Part shown: positions 9,301 to 16,392 of the stretch, in pieces
Layout of the letters: each line of letters begins with the position of its first letter
Numbering within the stretch: position 1 is the first letter of the stretch
Assembly: GCA_947624015.1 (NCBI GenBank)
Contig: CANQIA010000020.1
Span: forward strand, 1-34,238
Source: an uncultured Clostridia bacterium
Lineage (GTDB): Bacteria; Bacillota; Clostridia; Lachnospirales; CAG-274
Direction: 5' to 3'
DNA: 34,238 bases
Position numbers and translations under genes: made by a program
Notes under the pieces: model-generated
What the model saw: the letters and a program-made list of their open reading frames with translations, nothing else
What the model was told of the DNA's origin: nothing
Databases searched by the model: none

Positions 9301-10761
9301 CTTGGCTTTAAGGGAGATAAGGAACCCGATATAGATCTTAATTTTTCGGGAGAGGATCAGACAAGAGCTCATAAATACTGCGAAACTTTGTTCGAGGGCG
9401 GTAACGTATACAAAGCAGGTACAATATCAACACTGCAGGACAGGACTGTTTTCGGTTATGTGCTTAAATACTGCGAACAAAAGGGCATTGCAATGAAAAC
9501 CTGCGAGATACTGCGTCTTGTTGAAGGCTGCGTAGGCGTAAAACGCTCAACGGGACAGCATCCGGGAGGACTTGTAATTGTACCTGATTATACCGATATA
9601 CATAATTTCTGTCCTATTCAGCATCCTGCAAATAAAGTAAACTCAGGAGTAACAACAACGCATTTTGATTATCATTCAATAGATTCCAGCTTGCTTAAAC
9701 TGGATATGCTTGGTCATGATGTGCCTACAATATTGAAAATGTACAAGGATATAACAGGCTTCGATCCTCTTGATGTACCTATGAACGATAAGGCAACCAT
9801 GTCCTTGTTCACAAGTCCTCAGGCTCTTGGCGTTACAGAGGAGCAGATACACTGTAAGACAGGTACGCTGGGACTTCCTGAATTTGGCACAAACTTTGTA
9901 ATAGGAATGCTGTTGGAAACAAAGCCCACAACATTTTCGGGTCTTGTAAAGATATCGGGGCTTTCTCACGGTACCGATGTATGGAACGGAAACGCCCAGG
10001 AACTCATAAAAGACGGTATATGTACCTTGAATGAGGTCATACCTACAAGAGATGATATAATGGTATATCTTATGCTGCATAATGTACCCGATGCCGATTC
10101 TTTCAGCATAATGGAGCATGTAAGAAAAGGACGGGGACTTACGACAGATGAAGAAAAGCTTATGAGGGAGCATAATGTACCCGATTGGTATATAAATAGC
10201 TGCAAAAAGATAAAATATATGTTCCCAAAGGGTCATGCAGTGGCATACTGTACAAATACGTTCAGAATAGGTTACTTTAAAATAAACTATCCGTTAGCTT
10301 TTTATGCAGGTCATTTTTCGGTTAAGTATGAGACTTTCAGCTATGAATATATGTGCTTCGGACTTGAAAAAGCCCAGAAAAAATTTGATGAAATAATGGA
10401 AATGGGAAATAAAGCCTCCGATAAGGATAAGGCTGTGGCAGACCTTATGAAAATTGTTATTGAAATGTACGTTAGAGGCTATAAATTCACGACCATAGAT
10501 ATATATAAATCTGATACGACAAAGTTCAAGGTGGTCAAAGATGAGAACGGCGAAGAAGTACTTTTGCCGCCTCTGTGTACAATAGAAGGTCTTGGACTTA
10601 ACGCAGCAGAATCCATAGCGACTGCAAGAACCAGGGGAGAGTTTAAAACTCTTGAAGATATGTCTGCAAGAACGAACCTTGGTAAAAAACTGATACAGCT
10701 ATTAAAGGATACCGGCATTGTAGACGGAATAAGGGATACGGATCAACTGACCTTGTTCTGA
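6373..10761 (+). CDS. polC: DNA polymerase III alpha subunit, Gram-positive PolC type
   Basis: Replicative polymerase with built-in 3'-5' exonuclease, 1462 residues, the usual PolC size. Domains in order: a poorly conserved N-terminal region (1 to about 230), an OB-fold (about 235-340), a PHP domain beginning at VELHLHTNMSMMDG (about 344), a DEDD exonuclease inserted in it (FDLETTG at about 432; HNASFDTAF and HRAVHDAEAT follow), then the polymerase core. The core includes RGSVGSS, a zinc-binding CPKC...CPIC pair (Cys928, 931, 957, 960), PDIDLNFSGE (about 985-994, catalytic aspartates) and a C-terminal helix-hairpin-helix-like region. Last gene of the cluster; no proS separates it from ispG. 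Followed by hairpins and a bidirectional terminator. Confidence 0.98.
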   Translation: MKNVEFNKAFEKISLSANVKTNLKNTFVNDIKVHTENKSMEVFLSSEQLIDESCIPDLEDDIIENFPSIDNVKAHISYIMDSDDNEKIALYWDKLGDIVKNVNRICYFSFKNADWKLNNDILEIYVDNNNAFFFEAFNIDKKISRALNSRLNINVKVVFINKAIDKKQQENNNKILAGRNKMYMERAAENNSSDNSTAIGTPAISYSKFKPRRRGNMSAPSLAAIDEEPISIKEAYYSEATSVVIEGRVYIEAETKETRNGKLIVRSAITDGTDSIFIKAFMEPDDYETYKKLLSKGKKPIYIKVKGRIEADQFEKGEQVLIISAVNEGKAPEIKKDDAPEKRVELHLHTNMSMMDGITTASEYIDRAIYWGHKAIAFTDHGVVQAFPDVMKAIAGKDIKPLYGCEGYLVNDIGAIVKNSHGQKLDSTYVVFDLETTGLDKKRDKIIEIGAVKITGGKITDRFSTFVDPQQPIEPKISRLTGIYNETVENSPVEDEILPEFMKFIEGSILVAHNASFDTAFIRRYATEKGYGMDNTVIDTVGLARMLLPTLSNFKLDTVCIELGVSLENHHRAVHDAEATALCFIEFIKKLEEKGINSVDDINAAGVDSIDKSKIPKRYHIIIFAKNQMGLKNLYQLVSAAHTKYFSTKGGRPHFPKSEILKYRDNLILGSACEAGDLYEAVYNDAPEEDIKEIVDFYDYLEVQPIGNNRFMINNKSRNGKSVKSEQDLIDINKRIIALGDKYHKPVVATGDVHFIDPECAEFRRIVQIGEGYKLEDCENQAPLYFRTTEEMLNEFSYLDKGKAYEIVVTNTNLVADMIDDGIIPILNQKCPPKIPGSDEDLREMTIKNAKDIYGDPLPENIATRLNRELDSIIGNGYAVLYIIAQKLVKDSNDHGYIVGSRGSVGSSFAATMAGITEVNPLDPHYVCPKCKYSDFTSEEVQKVAGNSGFDLPDKKCPICGTEMNKNGQAIPFETFLGFKGDKEPDIDLNFSGEDQTRAHKYCETLFEGGNVYKAGTISTLQDRTVFGYVLKYCEQKGIAMKTCEILRLVEGCVGVKRSTGQHPGGLVIVPDYTDIHNFCPIQHPANKVNSGVTTTHFDYHSIDSSLLKLDMLGHDVPTILKMYKDITGFDPLDVPMNDKATMSLFTSPQALGVTEEQIHCKTGTLGLPEFGTNFVIGMLLETKPTTFSGLVKISGLSHGTDVWNGNAQELIKDGICTLNEVIPTRDDIMVYLMLHNVPDADSFSIMEHVRKGRGLTTDEEKLMREHNVPDWYINSCKKIKYMFPKGHAVAYCTNTFRIGYFKINYPLAFYAGHFSVKYETFSYEYMCFGLEKAQKKFDEIMEMGNKASDKDKAVADLMKIVIEMYVRGYKFTTIDIYKSDTTKFKVVKDENGEEVLLPPLCTIEGLGLNAAESIATARTRGEFKTLEDMSARTNLGKKLIQLLKDTGIVDGIRDTDQLTLF

Positions 10762-10965
10762 TAAATATATCGTTATATTTATAGTTCTTATATATTATAG
10801 AAAAGAGGCTGTAATATAAAAAGAAGCCTAATATTAACCCTAACTATTCGCAAAACTATCCTTTTGCGAATAGTTGTTGCTGTCCCCTATTCTTTTAAAA
10901 TTACTAAAAACCGCTTAAATACTATGCCTTTAGGCATTTCTCTCAAGCGTGTCGATTTTATCGAT
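10761..10965. repeat. Hairpin-rich non-coding segment after polC
   Basis: There are four stems besides the terminator: an AT-only 9-bp stem overlapping the polC stop (10761-10769 with 10774-10782); a perfect 14-bp stem with a 6-nt loop (10842-10855 with 10862-10875) and no following T-run; a two-level structure with CGCTT/AAGCG (10912-10916, 10945-10949) around ATGCCT/AGGCAT (10924-10929, 10932-10937); and a 5-bp stem (10952-10956 with 10960-10964). No ORF or promoter is evident. It could be the remnant of a hairpin-ended insertion sequence or a small structured RNA; neither is established. Confidence 0.6.
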
Positions 10966-11002
10966 ACGTAAAAGGCACTATTTCATATAGTGCCTTTTAC
11001 GT
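10966..11002. terminator. Bidirectional rho-independent terminator between polC and the isomerase gene
   Basis: A perfect 16-bp inverted repeat (10966-10981 with 10987-11002) with a 5-nt loop. The GC core GGCACTA/TAGTGCC is flanked by AAAA on one side and TTTT on the other, so it can terminate both converging transcripts. The plus-strand side is followed by further T-rich sequence. Confidence 0.88.
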
Positions 11003-11010
11003 TTTATATT

Positions 11011-11649
11011 TTATGCAAGTATACTTTTTATATAATCGGCAATAGAGTCATCTTTGCAGTTTGCAAAGAAATATTCGGAAAACTTTTCGCCGCTTACAGC
11101 GCCCTTAAGCAGATCTTGATCAATAGTCTTAAGTATTGTAAGCATGTCGGTATGAGTTATTTTTTTGACCTCATCAAGTATTTTCTTATTTCTCTGTTCG
11201 GGAACTACTCTTTCCTTTGGATAGCCCTGTCCGCTTTCTCCTGAGAAAAGCTGTTCAAATGTATACTTAAGATTTAATTCTGCGCCCCAGCCAAAGCCTT
11301 TTGCAAACGGAAATGCTGCACAGTTGCCGTCGTTTATCTGAGCAAACATATATCCGTCTGAGGGATCTACAATATGTCCGCAAAGAACTCCCGGAAAGCT
11401 GTTGCATGCAAGCATTGCGCCCTCCCCTGTGCCGCAGCCTGTAACAACAAAGTCTGCTGCGCCTGAGTTAAGGAGAATTGCCGCAAGTATACCGCACTGA
11501 ACATATGTAATCTGAGCCTTATCGTCTGCCGAATACATTCCGTAGTTAAATACCGTATGTCCCTTAGGCTCAACAACGCTTTTAAGCGTAGAACATATAA
11601 GTTCGTTCTTTGCAGCCTGACTGTTCTCATTGATCAAAGCAATTTTCAT
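11011..11649 (-). CDS. RpiB/LacA/LacB-family sugar-phosphate isomerase, long form
   Basis: A likely aldose-ketose isomerase acting on a phosphorylated pentose or similar sugar. The N-terminal 140 residues match the RpiB fold: MKIALINENS start, then TGCGTGEGAMLACN at about residues 70-83, where Cys72 corresponds to the catalytic cysteine of RpiB enzymes in the CGTG loop. At 212 residues it is longer than classic RpiB (about 150); the C-terminal 60 residues (from about 150) form a charged helical extension seen in a clostridial subgroup. The substrate (ribose 5-phosphate, a galactose 6-phosphate derivative or a tetrose phosphate) cannot be assigned. GAGAGGTG lies 7 nt before the ATG. A single-gene unit with its own promoter and terminator. 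Confidence 0.85.
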   Translation of the reverse strand: MKIALINENSQAAKNELICSTLKSVVEPKGHTVFNYGMYSADDKAQITYVQCGILAAILLNSGAADFVVTGCGTGEGAMLACNSFPGVLCGHIVDPSDGYMFAQINDGNCAAFPFAKGFGWGAELNLKYTFEQLFSGESGQGYPKERVVPEQRNKKILDEVKKITHTDMLTILKTIDQDLLKGAVSGEKFSEYFFANCKDDSIADYIKSILA

Positions 11650-11684
11650 AAATATGCACCTCTCATAAGTTTTATTTAATAATA

Positions 11685-11713
11685 AATATAAATTAAATCC
11701 TTTGATTTGTCAA
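11685..11713 (-). promoter_or_regulatory. Sigma-A promoter of the isomerase gene
   Basis: On the minus strand TTGACA (11713-11708), a 17-bp spacer, TATATT (11690-11685). The -10 is about 35 bp from the start codon. Confidence 0.65.
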
Positions 11714-11720
11714 CAGTTTA

Positions 11721-11752
11721 AATAAAAATGAGACTGCCGCATCAACAGTCTC
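11721..11752 (-). terminator. Terminator of the small membrane protein gene
   Basis: On the minus strand a 7-bp stem GAGACTG/CAGTCTC (11752-11746 with 11736-11730) with a 9-nt loop, followed by ATTTTTATT (11729-11721). It lies about 80 bp beyond the stop of the minus-strand ORF at 11832. Confidence 0.75.
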
Positions 11753-11831
11753 TTGTTGTATAACTAATATGATATTCTTTGCCTCGTTAAAGGCAGAAAA
11801 TAAATGCAGCAGTTTCATTTTTTGGTGTATC

Positions 11832-12137
11832 CTAACATGCTTTTTTATAATATCCCAATGCTATGAGACTGTCAAGATAAATAACATTGTTTTTTCTGCG
11901 CAAAGTACCTTTTCTTGCTGTTTCACGCTTGACAAGGCTTTCCCTTTTTATTCTGTCAGCCGTCATTCCAAAAACAAGCCAGCAAACAGAGGCTATGCCC
12001 ATAAACGGCATTGTAGCGTTCAGCATACTGTTAAACTCCACATTTCCGCTCCAGCTAATGAAAAAATTTATGCAAAACATTGCCGTAGCAGCCGTTATAA
12101 CAAATAATAATCTGATACAAAATTTTTTTAAATTCAT
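11832..12137 (-). CDS. Small predicted membrane protein, function unknown
   Basis: A 101-residue protein with two predicted membrane helices, about residues 7-29 and 41-60, joined by a short polar loop (SGNVEFNSMLN). A basic C-terminal tail follows, rich in Lys/Arg (about residues 62-83). I do not recognise a family. It is supported as a real gene by GGAGGT 6 nt before the ATG (12149-12144), a near-perfect consensus promoter upstream and a terminator downstream. It is divergent from the fumarylacetoacetase-family gene. The positive charges after the second helix suggest that the tail is cytoplasmic; that is inference. Confidence 0.7.
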   Translation of the reverse strand: MNLKKFCIRLLFVITAATAMFCINFFISWSGNVEFNSMLNATMPFMGIASVCWLVFGMTADRIKRESLVKRETARKGTLRRKNNVIYLDSLIALGYYKKAC

Positions 12138-12223
12138 ATAAATACCTCCAATGCGATAATATGTTCGTAATTTAGATCAATTAAATAAATGAAAATTAAG
12201 TATATTTCATTTGATTTAAGTGT

Positions 12224-12252
12224 ATTATACCATACATTTGTTTGTTTGTCAA
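12224..12252 (-). promoter_or_regulatory. Full-consensus sigma-A promoter of the small membrane protein
   Basis: On the minus strand TTGACA (12252-12247), exactly 17 bp, TATAAT (12229-12224) with TGG directly before the -10 (extended). This is the strongest promoter match in the window. The transcript would have an untranslated leader of about 80 nt. Confidence 0.85.
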
Positions 12253-12309
12253 ATGTTTGTTCGAGTTTTTTACGAAAATTTTTTCAGTCTTTTATTTTTT
12301 ATACACCTA

Positions 12310-12318
12310 TGCTATACT
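12310..12318 (+). promoter_or_regulatory. Extended -10 promoter of the fumarylacetoacetase-family gene
   Basis: TGC followed by TATACT (12313-12318) with no good -35 at the usual distance. It lies 39 bp before the ATG at 12357, ahead of AGGGGGT (12341-12347). Confidence 0.45.
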
Positions 12319-12356
12319 TTAATTGCATAGTTATTCATATAGGGGGTATTTTCAAT

Positions 12357-13202
12357 ATGAAACTGGTTACTTATATTCATCTTAACAAAACATATGTGGG
12401 AGCGATCACAGATAGATATATATATCCTCTGCCCTTTTCTTCCATGAATGAGCTTATAATGTCACAGAGCGGTATAGAAAAGCTTATAGCAATGGCAGGA
12501 AATCCCGTTGCCATACAGGAAGCCGAAATACTTGCCCCTATTCTTGAGCCGAGGCAGGATATTATTTGCTTGGGTATCAATTTTCTTGAACACGCAGTGG
12601 AATCCGCTCGCTATAAAAAGGAAGCGTTTGGCGGGGACAGACCCTATGCCGTTTATTTTTCCAAAAGAGTAAACGAGTGTTTGCCAGACAAGGGTATACT
12701 TCACGACTATAAAAATATTGTAGACAGTCTTGACTATGAGTGCGAGCTGGCAGTTATCATCGGAAAGGATGCAAAAAATGTTCCTAAAGAAAAGGCATTC
12801 GATCATGTATTCGGCTATACCATAATGAATGATATCAGCGCCAGAAATTTGCAAACACGGCATAAGCAGTGGTATTTTGGCAAAAGCCTTGACGGATTTG
12901 CCCCTCTGGGTCCATGTATAGTAACAGAGGATGAATTCCACAGACCCCCTGTTTTATCTATTAAATCCTTTGTAAACGGCGAATTAAGACAAAACAGCAC
13001 CACGGATCTGCTCATATTCGACATACCCCATGTTATATCCGAGCTTTCACAAGGTATGACTTTAAAGGCAGGAACAATAATAGCCATGGGAACGCCTGCG
13101 GGAGCGGGAATGGGCTTTAAACCTCCCAAGTTTCTTAAAAAAGGCGATGTTATAGAGTGCGTAATTGAAAATATAGGTACTCTTACTACATATGTAGATT
13201 GA
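12357..13202 (+). CDS. Fumarylacetoacetate hydrolase-family protein
   Basis: Member of the FAH superfamily, whose metal-dependent enzymes hydrolyse, decarboxylate or hydrate beta-keto acid or acylpyruvate-type substrates. Seen: DIICLGINFLEHA, YECELAVIIG (the E-x-E metal ligands), GYTIMNDISARNLQ (Asp ligand), WYFGKSLDGFAPLGP and the C-terminal AMGTPAGAGMG with FLKKGDVIECVIENIG. I chose ATG 12357 (281 residues), with AGGGGGT 9 nt upstream; a longer frame opens at 12189, but its first 56 codons have no ribosome binding site and cross the divergent promoter region. It stands alone between its promoter and a terminator. The substrate cannot be deduced: acylpyruvase and oxaloacetate decarboxylase/tautomerase are possible. 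Confidence 0.9.
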   Translation: MKLVTYIHLNKTYVGAITDRYIYPLPFSSMNELIMSQSGIEKLIAMAGNPVAIQEAEILAPILEPRQDIICLGINFLEHAVESARYKKEAFGGDRPYAVYFSKRVNECLPDKGILHDYKNIVDSLDYECELAVIIGKDAKNVPKEKAFDHVFGYTIMNDISARNLQTRHKQWYFGKSLDGFAPLGPCIVTEDEFHRPPVLSIKSFVNGELRQNSTTDLLIFDIPHVISELSQGMTLKAGTIIAMGTPAGAGMGFKPPKFLKKGDVIECVIENIGTLTTYVD

Positions 13203-13205
13203 TTT

Positions 13206-13229
13206 AAAGCCTGTTCGATCAGGCTTTTT
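13206..13229 (+). terminator. Terminator of the fumarylacetoacetase-family gene
   Basis: AAAGCCTG (13206-13213) pairs with CAGGCTTT (13220-13227) across a 6-nt loop. A five-T run at 13225-13229 closes the hairpin. Confidence 0.88.
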
Positions 13230-13268
13230 GATTTATTATGTGAGATCCGTGTATTTATTTTTATAAAA

Positions 13269-13297
13269 TTGACATTCATTCATATTTGTTGTAAAAT
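13269..13297 (+). promoter_or_regulatory. Sigma-A promoter for the SGNH-like gene (and probably gltX)
   Basis: TTGACA (13269-13274), 17 bp, TAAAAT (13292-13297), 33 bp before the ATG at 13331. No other clear promoter was seen before gltX, so this may drive all three genes. Confidence 0.75.
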
Positions 13298-13330
13298 ATT
13301 TATAATAATTTTATAAAGTGAGGTTGTAAT

Positions 13331-14407
13331 ATGTTTGGCTTTGGAAAAAAAGGCAATTCCGGGAGAAATTATAACGAAAACTCAAACATACCGGAAAAAA
13401 TAGTTATTTTTCTTACCGCTATTGTATTGATGGCAGTTGTGGTGCTTTGTATATTGAGATTTGTATTTAAGGAAGAGGCGCCTGAAAAGATAACTCCCGA
13501 TGATTATACGGAATTTTCTCATGAAAGCGATTTTAATAAAAATGTTTATGGAGAAGTTCAGACTCCCAATATGGAAAACACACCTTCGGATCCGGACGGT
13601 CCCACACCTATTTCCTGTTGGGGAGATTCATACACGATAGCTTCAGATTATACATCTCCTTCCTATGTTGCATATCTGTCAAAAAATGCCGTAAGGCTAT
13701 GCTATAATTTAGGCATAGGCGAAGGCTCTCTTGAAGATATAGCTGCCAGACAGGGCGGACTACCTCTCTATGTTGCCCCAATGGACATACCTGCAAAAAT
13801 GGCTTATAGAGAGATAGCCATATCAAATGCCTACGGAAATATACCGGATATAGACTTTGATAAAAACGCAGGCTTCAATCCATGTAAAATAGATGGTATC
13901 GAAGGTATTATATCAAACTTTTACGGTACCTATAAATTTACAAGAAGCTCCAGCGGTTTTGAGCAGATAGTGCTTGAACCGACGCCTGTTGTCACAAAGG
14001 CCATGGAGCTTAGGACAAATGATATTACGGTATTTTTTATAGGCAATGAAAAAAATCTTGCAGACAGCGCAAAAACAGTGGAAATATACAAAAAAATGGC
14101 AGATTTCTTGGATACGGACAAATACCTTATAGTAGGTCCCATAACAGGAAATGTGGAAAAGATCAAAAATATCAACGAAGCCCTTGCGGCAGCCTTTGGC
14201 AATAAATTCCTTAATTTATACAGCTATTTGTACAACGATGCTCAAAAGGAATATCAGGTATCTATCAACGAGGAAGATAAGCCCTTGATCGCAGCAGGAA
14301 ATATTCCGGCTAATTTTATAAATAACAGAGGCTTTAGCAAGCAAGGAGCCGAAATAGTCGGAAAAAAGATATCCGATACCCTTGCGGCGCTTAATTACTA
14401 TGAATAA
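13331..14407 (+). CDS. Membrane-anchored SGNH/GDSL-like protein, active site probably degraded
   Basis: A 358-residue protein with a charged Gly/Asn-rich start, one membrane helix at about residues 23-46, a Pro/Asp-rich linker and a large extracellular domain. The domain begins with CWGDSYT (Ser100 in a GDS motif, block I of SGNH hydrolases), then NLGIGEGSLEDIAARQGG (about 126-143, block II-like). Block III, normally GxND, reads FFIGNEKN (236-242). The C-terminal block V, normally D-x-x-H, reads NNRGFSKQG (331-339), so the catalytic Asp and His appear to be replaced. A binding or non-catalytic role at the cell surface is therefore likely; alternatively my alignment of block V is wrong. GTGAGGT precedes the ATG. 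It is followed 14 bp later by a small membrane protein and then gltX. Confidence 0.65.
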   Translation: MFGFGKKGNSGRNYNENSNIPEKIVIFLTAIVLMAVVVLCILRFVFKEEAPEKITPDDYTEFSHESDFNKNVYGEVQTPNMENTPSDPDGPTPISCWGDSYTIASDYTSPSYVAYLSKNAVRLCYNLGIGEGSLEDIAARQGGLPLYVAPMDIPAKMAYREIAISNAYGNIPDIDFDKNAGFNPCKIDGIEGIISNFYGTYKFTRSSSGFEQIVLEPTPVVTKAMELRTNDITVFFIGNEKNLADSAKTVEIYKKMADFLDTDKYLIVGPITGNVEKIKNINEALAAAFGNKFLNLYSYLYNDAQKEYQVSINEEDKPLIAAGNIPANFINNRGFSKQGAEIVGKKISDTLAALNYYE

Positions 14408-14421
14408 ATAAGAGGTGCAAT

Positions 14422-14856
14422 ATGAAGAATAAATATGCTTTTATCGCTTACGTAATTATGGGCATACTTGCCTTTATAATAATTATATCCTTGATATTGG
14501 CTCGTATCAATTTAAGCTATAATAAAACAATAGTGGATCGCAATAATGAAGAAATATTATCTCTTGTAGATGATGCGGTCAATATGTGTACAGAGGATTA
14601 TATAAGGATCAATGCATCGGATGCGGCAATGCTTTCCATTAATGATTATGTTGAAAATATAGCAAAATACGATAATGTGAGAACAAAAGCCAATATTGCT
14701 CTGGCAATGCTGACAAATGCAAGCGACTATATATTGTCAGAAGAGGTCAAAGGAAATGTCAATTATTCCGTAAACGAAGAGATACAGAGGAGTATGGCGC
14801 CTTTAAAGCTCAGCTTACAAACAGCACTTGAATTAGATAGCACCGAAGGAGAATAA
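14422..14856 (+). CDS. Small single-pass membrane protein, function unknown
   Basis: A 144-residue protein with one strongly hydrophobic helix at about residues 8-28, then a polar, mostly helical and acidic domain (for example [14 protein letters not shown] and ending LELDSTEGE). There is no signal-peptidase site that I can defend and no family I recognise. It lies 14 bp after the SGNH-like gene, and the Shine-Dalgarno of gltX (GAAGGAG) is inside its last codons, only 4 bp separating the two genes, so all three are probably cotranscribed. AGAGGTG (14411-14417) is its own ribosome binding site. Confidence 0.7.
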   Translation: MKNKYAFIAYVIMGILAFIIIISLILARINLSYNKTIVDRNNEEILSLVDDAVNMCTEDYIRINASDAAMLSINDYVENIAKYDNVRTKANIALAMLTNASDYILSEEVKGNVNYSVNEEIQRSMAPLKLSLQTALELDSTEGE

Positions 14857-14860
14857 AAAA

Positions 14861-16300
14861 ATGATTAGAACAAGATTTGCACCAAGCCCAACAGGATATA
14901 TGCATATAGGCAATCTGAGAACAGCCCTTTACGAATTCCTTATTGCAAAATCACAGGGCGGTAAATTTATACTGAGAATAGAGGATACGGACAGAGAGCG
15001 CTATGTTGAGGGCGCCACGGATGTAATATACAAAACTCTCGAAATGGCGCATATGCCTCATGACGAAGGTCCCGACATAGGAGGTCCCTACGGTCCTTAT
15101 GTACAAAGCGAGCGTAAAAACGATTATATTGACTATGCAAAGCAGCTTATAGATAAAGGCGAGGCATATTATTGCTTCTGTACAAAGGAAAGACTTGAAT
15201 CGCTTAAGGTAGAAACAAGCCATGAAGCGGTTGCCAAATATGACAGACACTGTCTTTCACTTTCAAAGGAAGAAATAGAGGAAAATCTTAAAAACGGCGT
15301 TCCCTATGTTATAAGGCAAAAAATTAAGGACGGTTCAACTACATTTCATGATGTTGTTTATGGCGATATTACAGTTGAAAATGAAGAAATGGAAGATCAG
15401 ATACTGATCAAAGCCGACGGCTATCCTACCTATAATTTTGCAAATGTAATAGACGATCACAAAATGAATATTACTCATGTTGTAAGAGGCGCCGAATACC
15501 TTTCTTCAACGCCTAAGTACAATTTGCTTTATGAAGCGTTTGGCTGGGAAATACCTACCTATGTACATCTTCCTGCCGTTATGAAGGACAAGCACAATAA
15601 GCTTTCCAAAAGAAACGGCGATGCTTCTTTCCAGGATCTTATAGCAAAGGGCTATCTTCCCGAGGCTATCGTAAACTATATTGCCCTTCTGGGCTGGTCT
15701 CCTTCCGTAAACAAAGAAATTTTTACCATGGAAGAGCTTATACAGGAATTTGATGTAAAGGGTCTATCCAAATCCCCTTCTATATTTGACATAGACAAGC
15801 TTACATGGATGAACGGAGAATATATAAAGAAAATGGATGCCGACAGCTTCTATAATTGGGCGGAGCCTGAGCTTATATCGGCAGTAAAGCGCAAAGATAT
15901 AGATTTGAAAAAGGTCGCAGGATATGTTCAGTCAAGAATCGGTACCTCTAAGGATATAGCGGAGATGGTCGATTTTATAGATGAACTGCCTCAATATTCA
16001 ACAGACCTGTATGTACACAAGAAAATGAAAACAACAAAGGAAATGTGTCTTGAGCATCTTAAAAGGATACTTCCCGTACTTGAGAATATAACTCAATGGG
16101 ACAACAGTACCATATACGATTCTATGCTCAATGTTATACAGGAAATGGGTATCAAGAACGGTCAAATGTTCTGGCCTGTAAGGACTGCCCTTTCAGGCAA
16201 GCCCACATCTCCCTGCGGAGCAAGCGAGCTTGCCGAACTTCTTGGCAAGGAGGATTCCATAGCAAGAATAAAGAAAGGCATAGAGCTTCTCTCATTATAA
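14861..16300 (+). CDS. gltX: Glutamyl-tRNA synthetase
   Basis: Class I synthetase charging tRNA-Glu in the cytoplasm. The 479-residue length and [18 protein letters not shown] start (HIGH-type motif HIGN at 15-18) are typical. The [13 protein letters not shown] segment follows, and the KMSKS-type motif is KLSKR (247-251). Whether it also mischarges tRNA-Gln (non-discriminating, needing GatCAB) cannot be decided here. Translation is probably coupled to the preceding small membrane protein. No convincing terminator follows; the ilvE promoter begins 27 bp downstream. Confidence 0.97.
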   Translation: MIRTRFAPSPTGYMHIGNLRTALYEFLIAKSQGGKFILRIEDTDRERYVEGATDVIYKTLEMAHMPHDEGPDIGGPYGPYVQSERKNDYIDYAKQLIDKGEAYYCFCTKERLESLKVETSHEAVAKYDRHCLSLSKEEIEENLKNGVPYVIRQKIKDGSTTFHDVVYGDITVENEEMEDQILIKADGYPTYNFANVIDDHKMNITHVVRGAEYLSSTPKYNLLYEAFGWEIPTYVHLPAVMKDKHNKLSKRNGDASFQDLIAKGYLPEAIVNYIALLGWSPSVNKEIFTMEELIQEFDVKGLSKSPSIFDIDKLTWMNGEYIKKMDADSFYNWAEPELISAVKRKDIDLKKVAGYVQSRIGTSKDIAEMVDFIDELPQYSTDLYVHKKMKTTKEMCLEHLKRILPVLENITQWDNSTIYDSMLNVIQEMGIKNGQMFWPVRTALSGKPTSPCGASELAELLGKEDSIARIKKGIELLSL

Positions 16301-16326
16301 ATTAAATAAATATTCACAAAAAGCTA

Positions 16327-16355
16327 TTGAAATTTAAGTTAAAAAGACTTATACT
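16327..16355 (+). promoter_or_regulatory. Sigma-A promoter of ilvE
   Basis: TTGAAA (16327-16332), 17 bp, TATACT (16350-16355), 37 bp before the ATG at 16393. The leader is too short to hold a T-box or attenuator. Confidence 0.7.
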
Positions 16356-16392
16356 TAACATATATAATTTTCTACAAGAAAGAAGGATAAAA

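Noticed and set aside
10990..11244. Plus-strand ORF opposite the isomerase gene
   Set aside because: It begins inside the bidirectional terminator, is antisense to a well-supported gene, and has no recognisable product.
12189..12356. N-terminal extension of the fumarylacetoacetase-family protein
   Set aside because: These codons have no ribosome binding site, give a Cys/Phe-rich translation and overlap the divergent promoter; the protein family aligns from 12357.
16301..16392. Possible T-box or leader attenuator before ilvE
   Set aside because: The promoter at 16327-16355 leaves under 35 nt of leader, with no T-box sequence or terminator hairpin.
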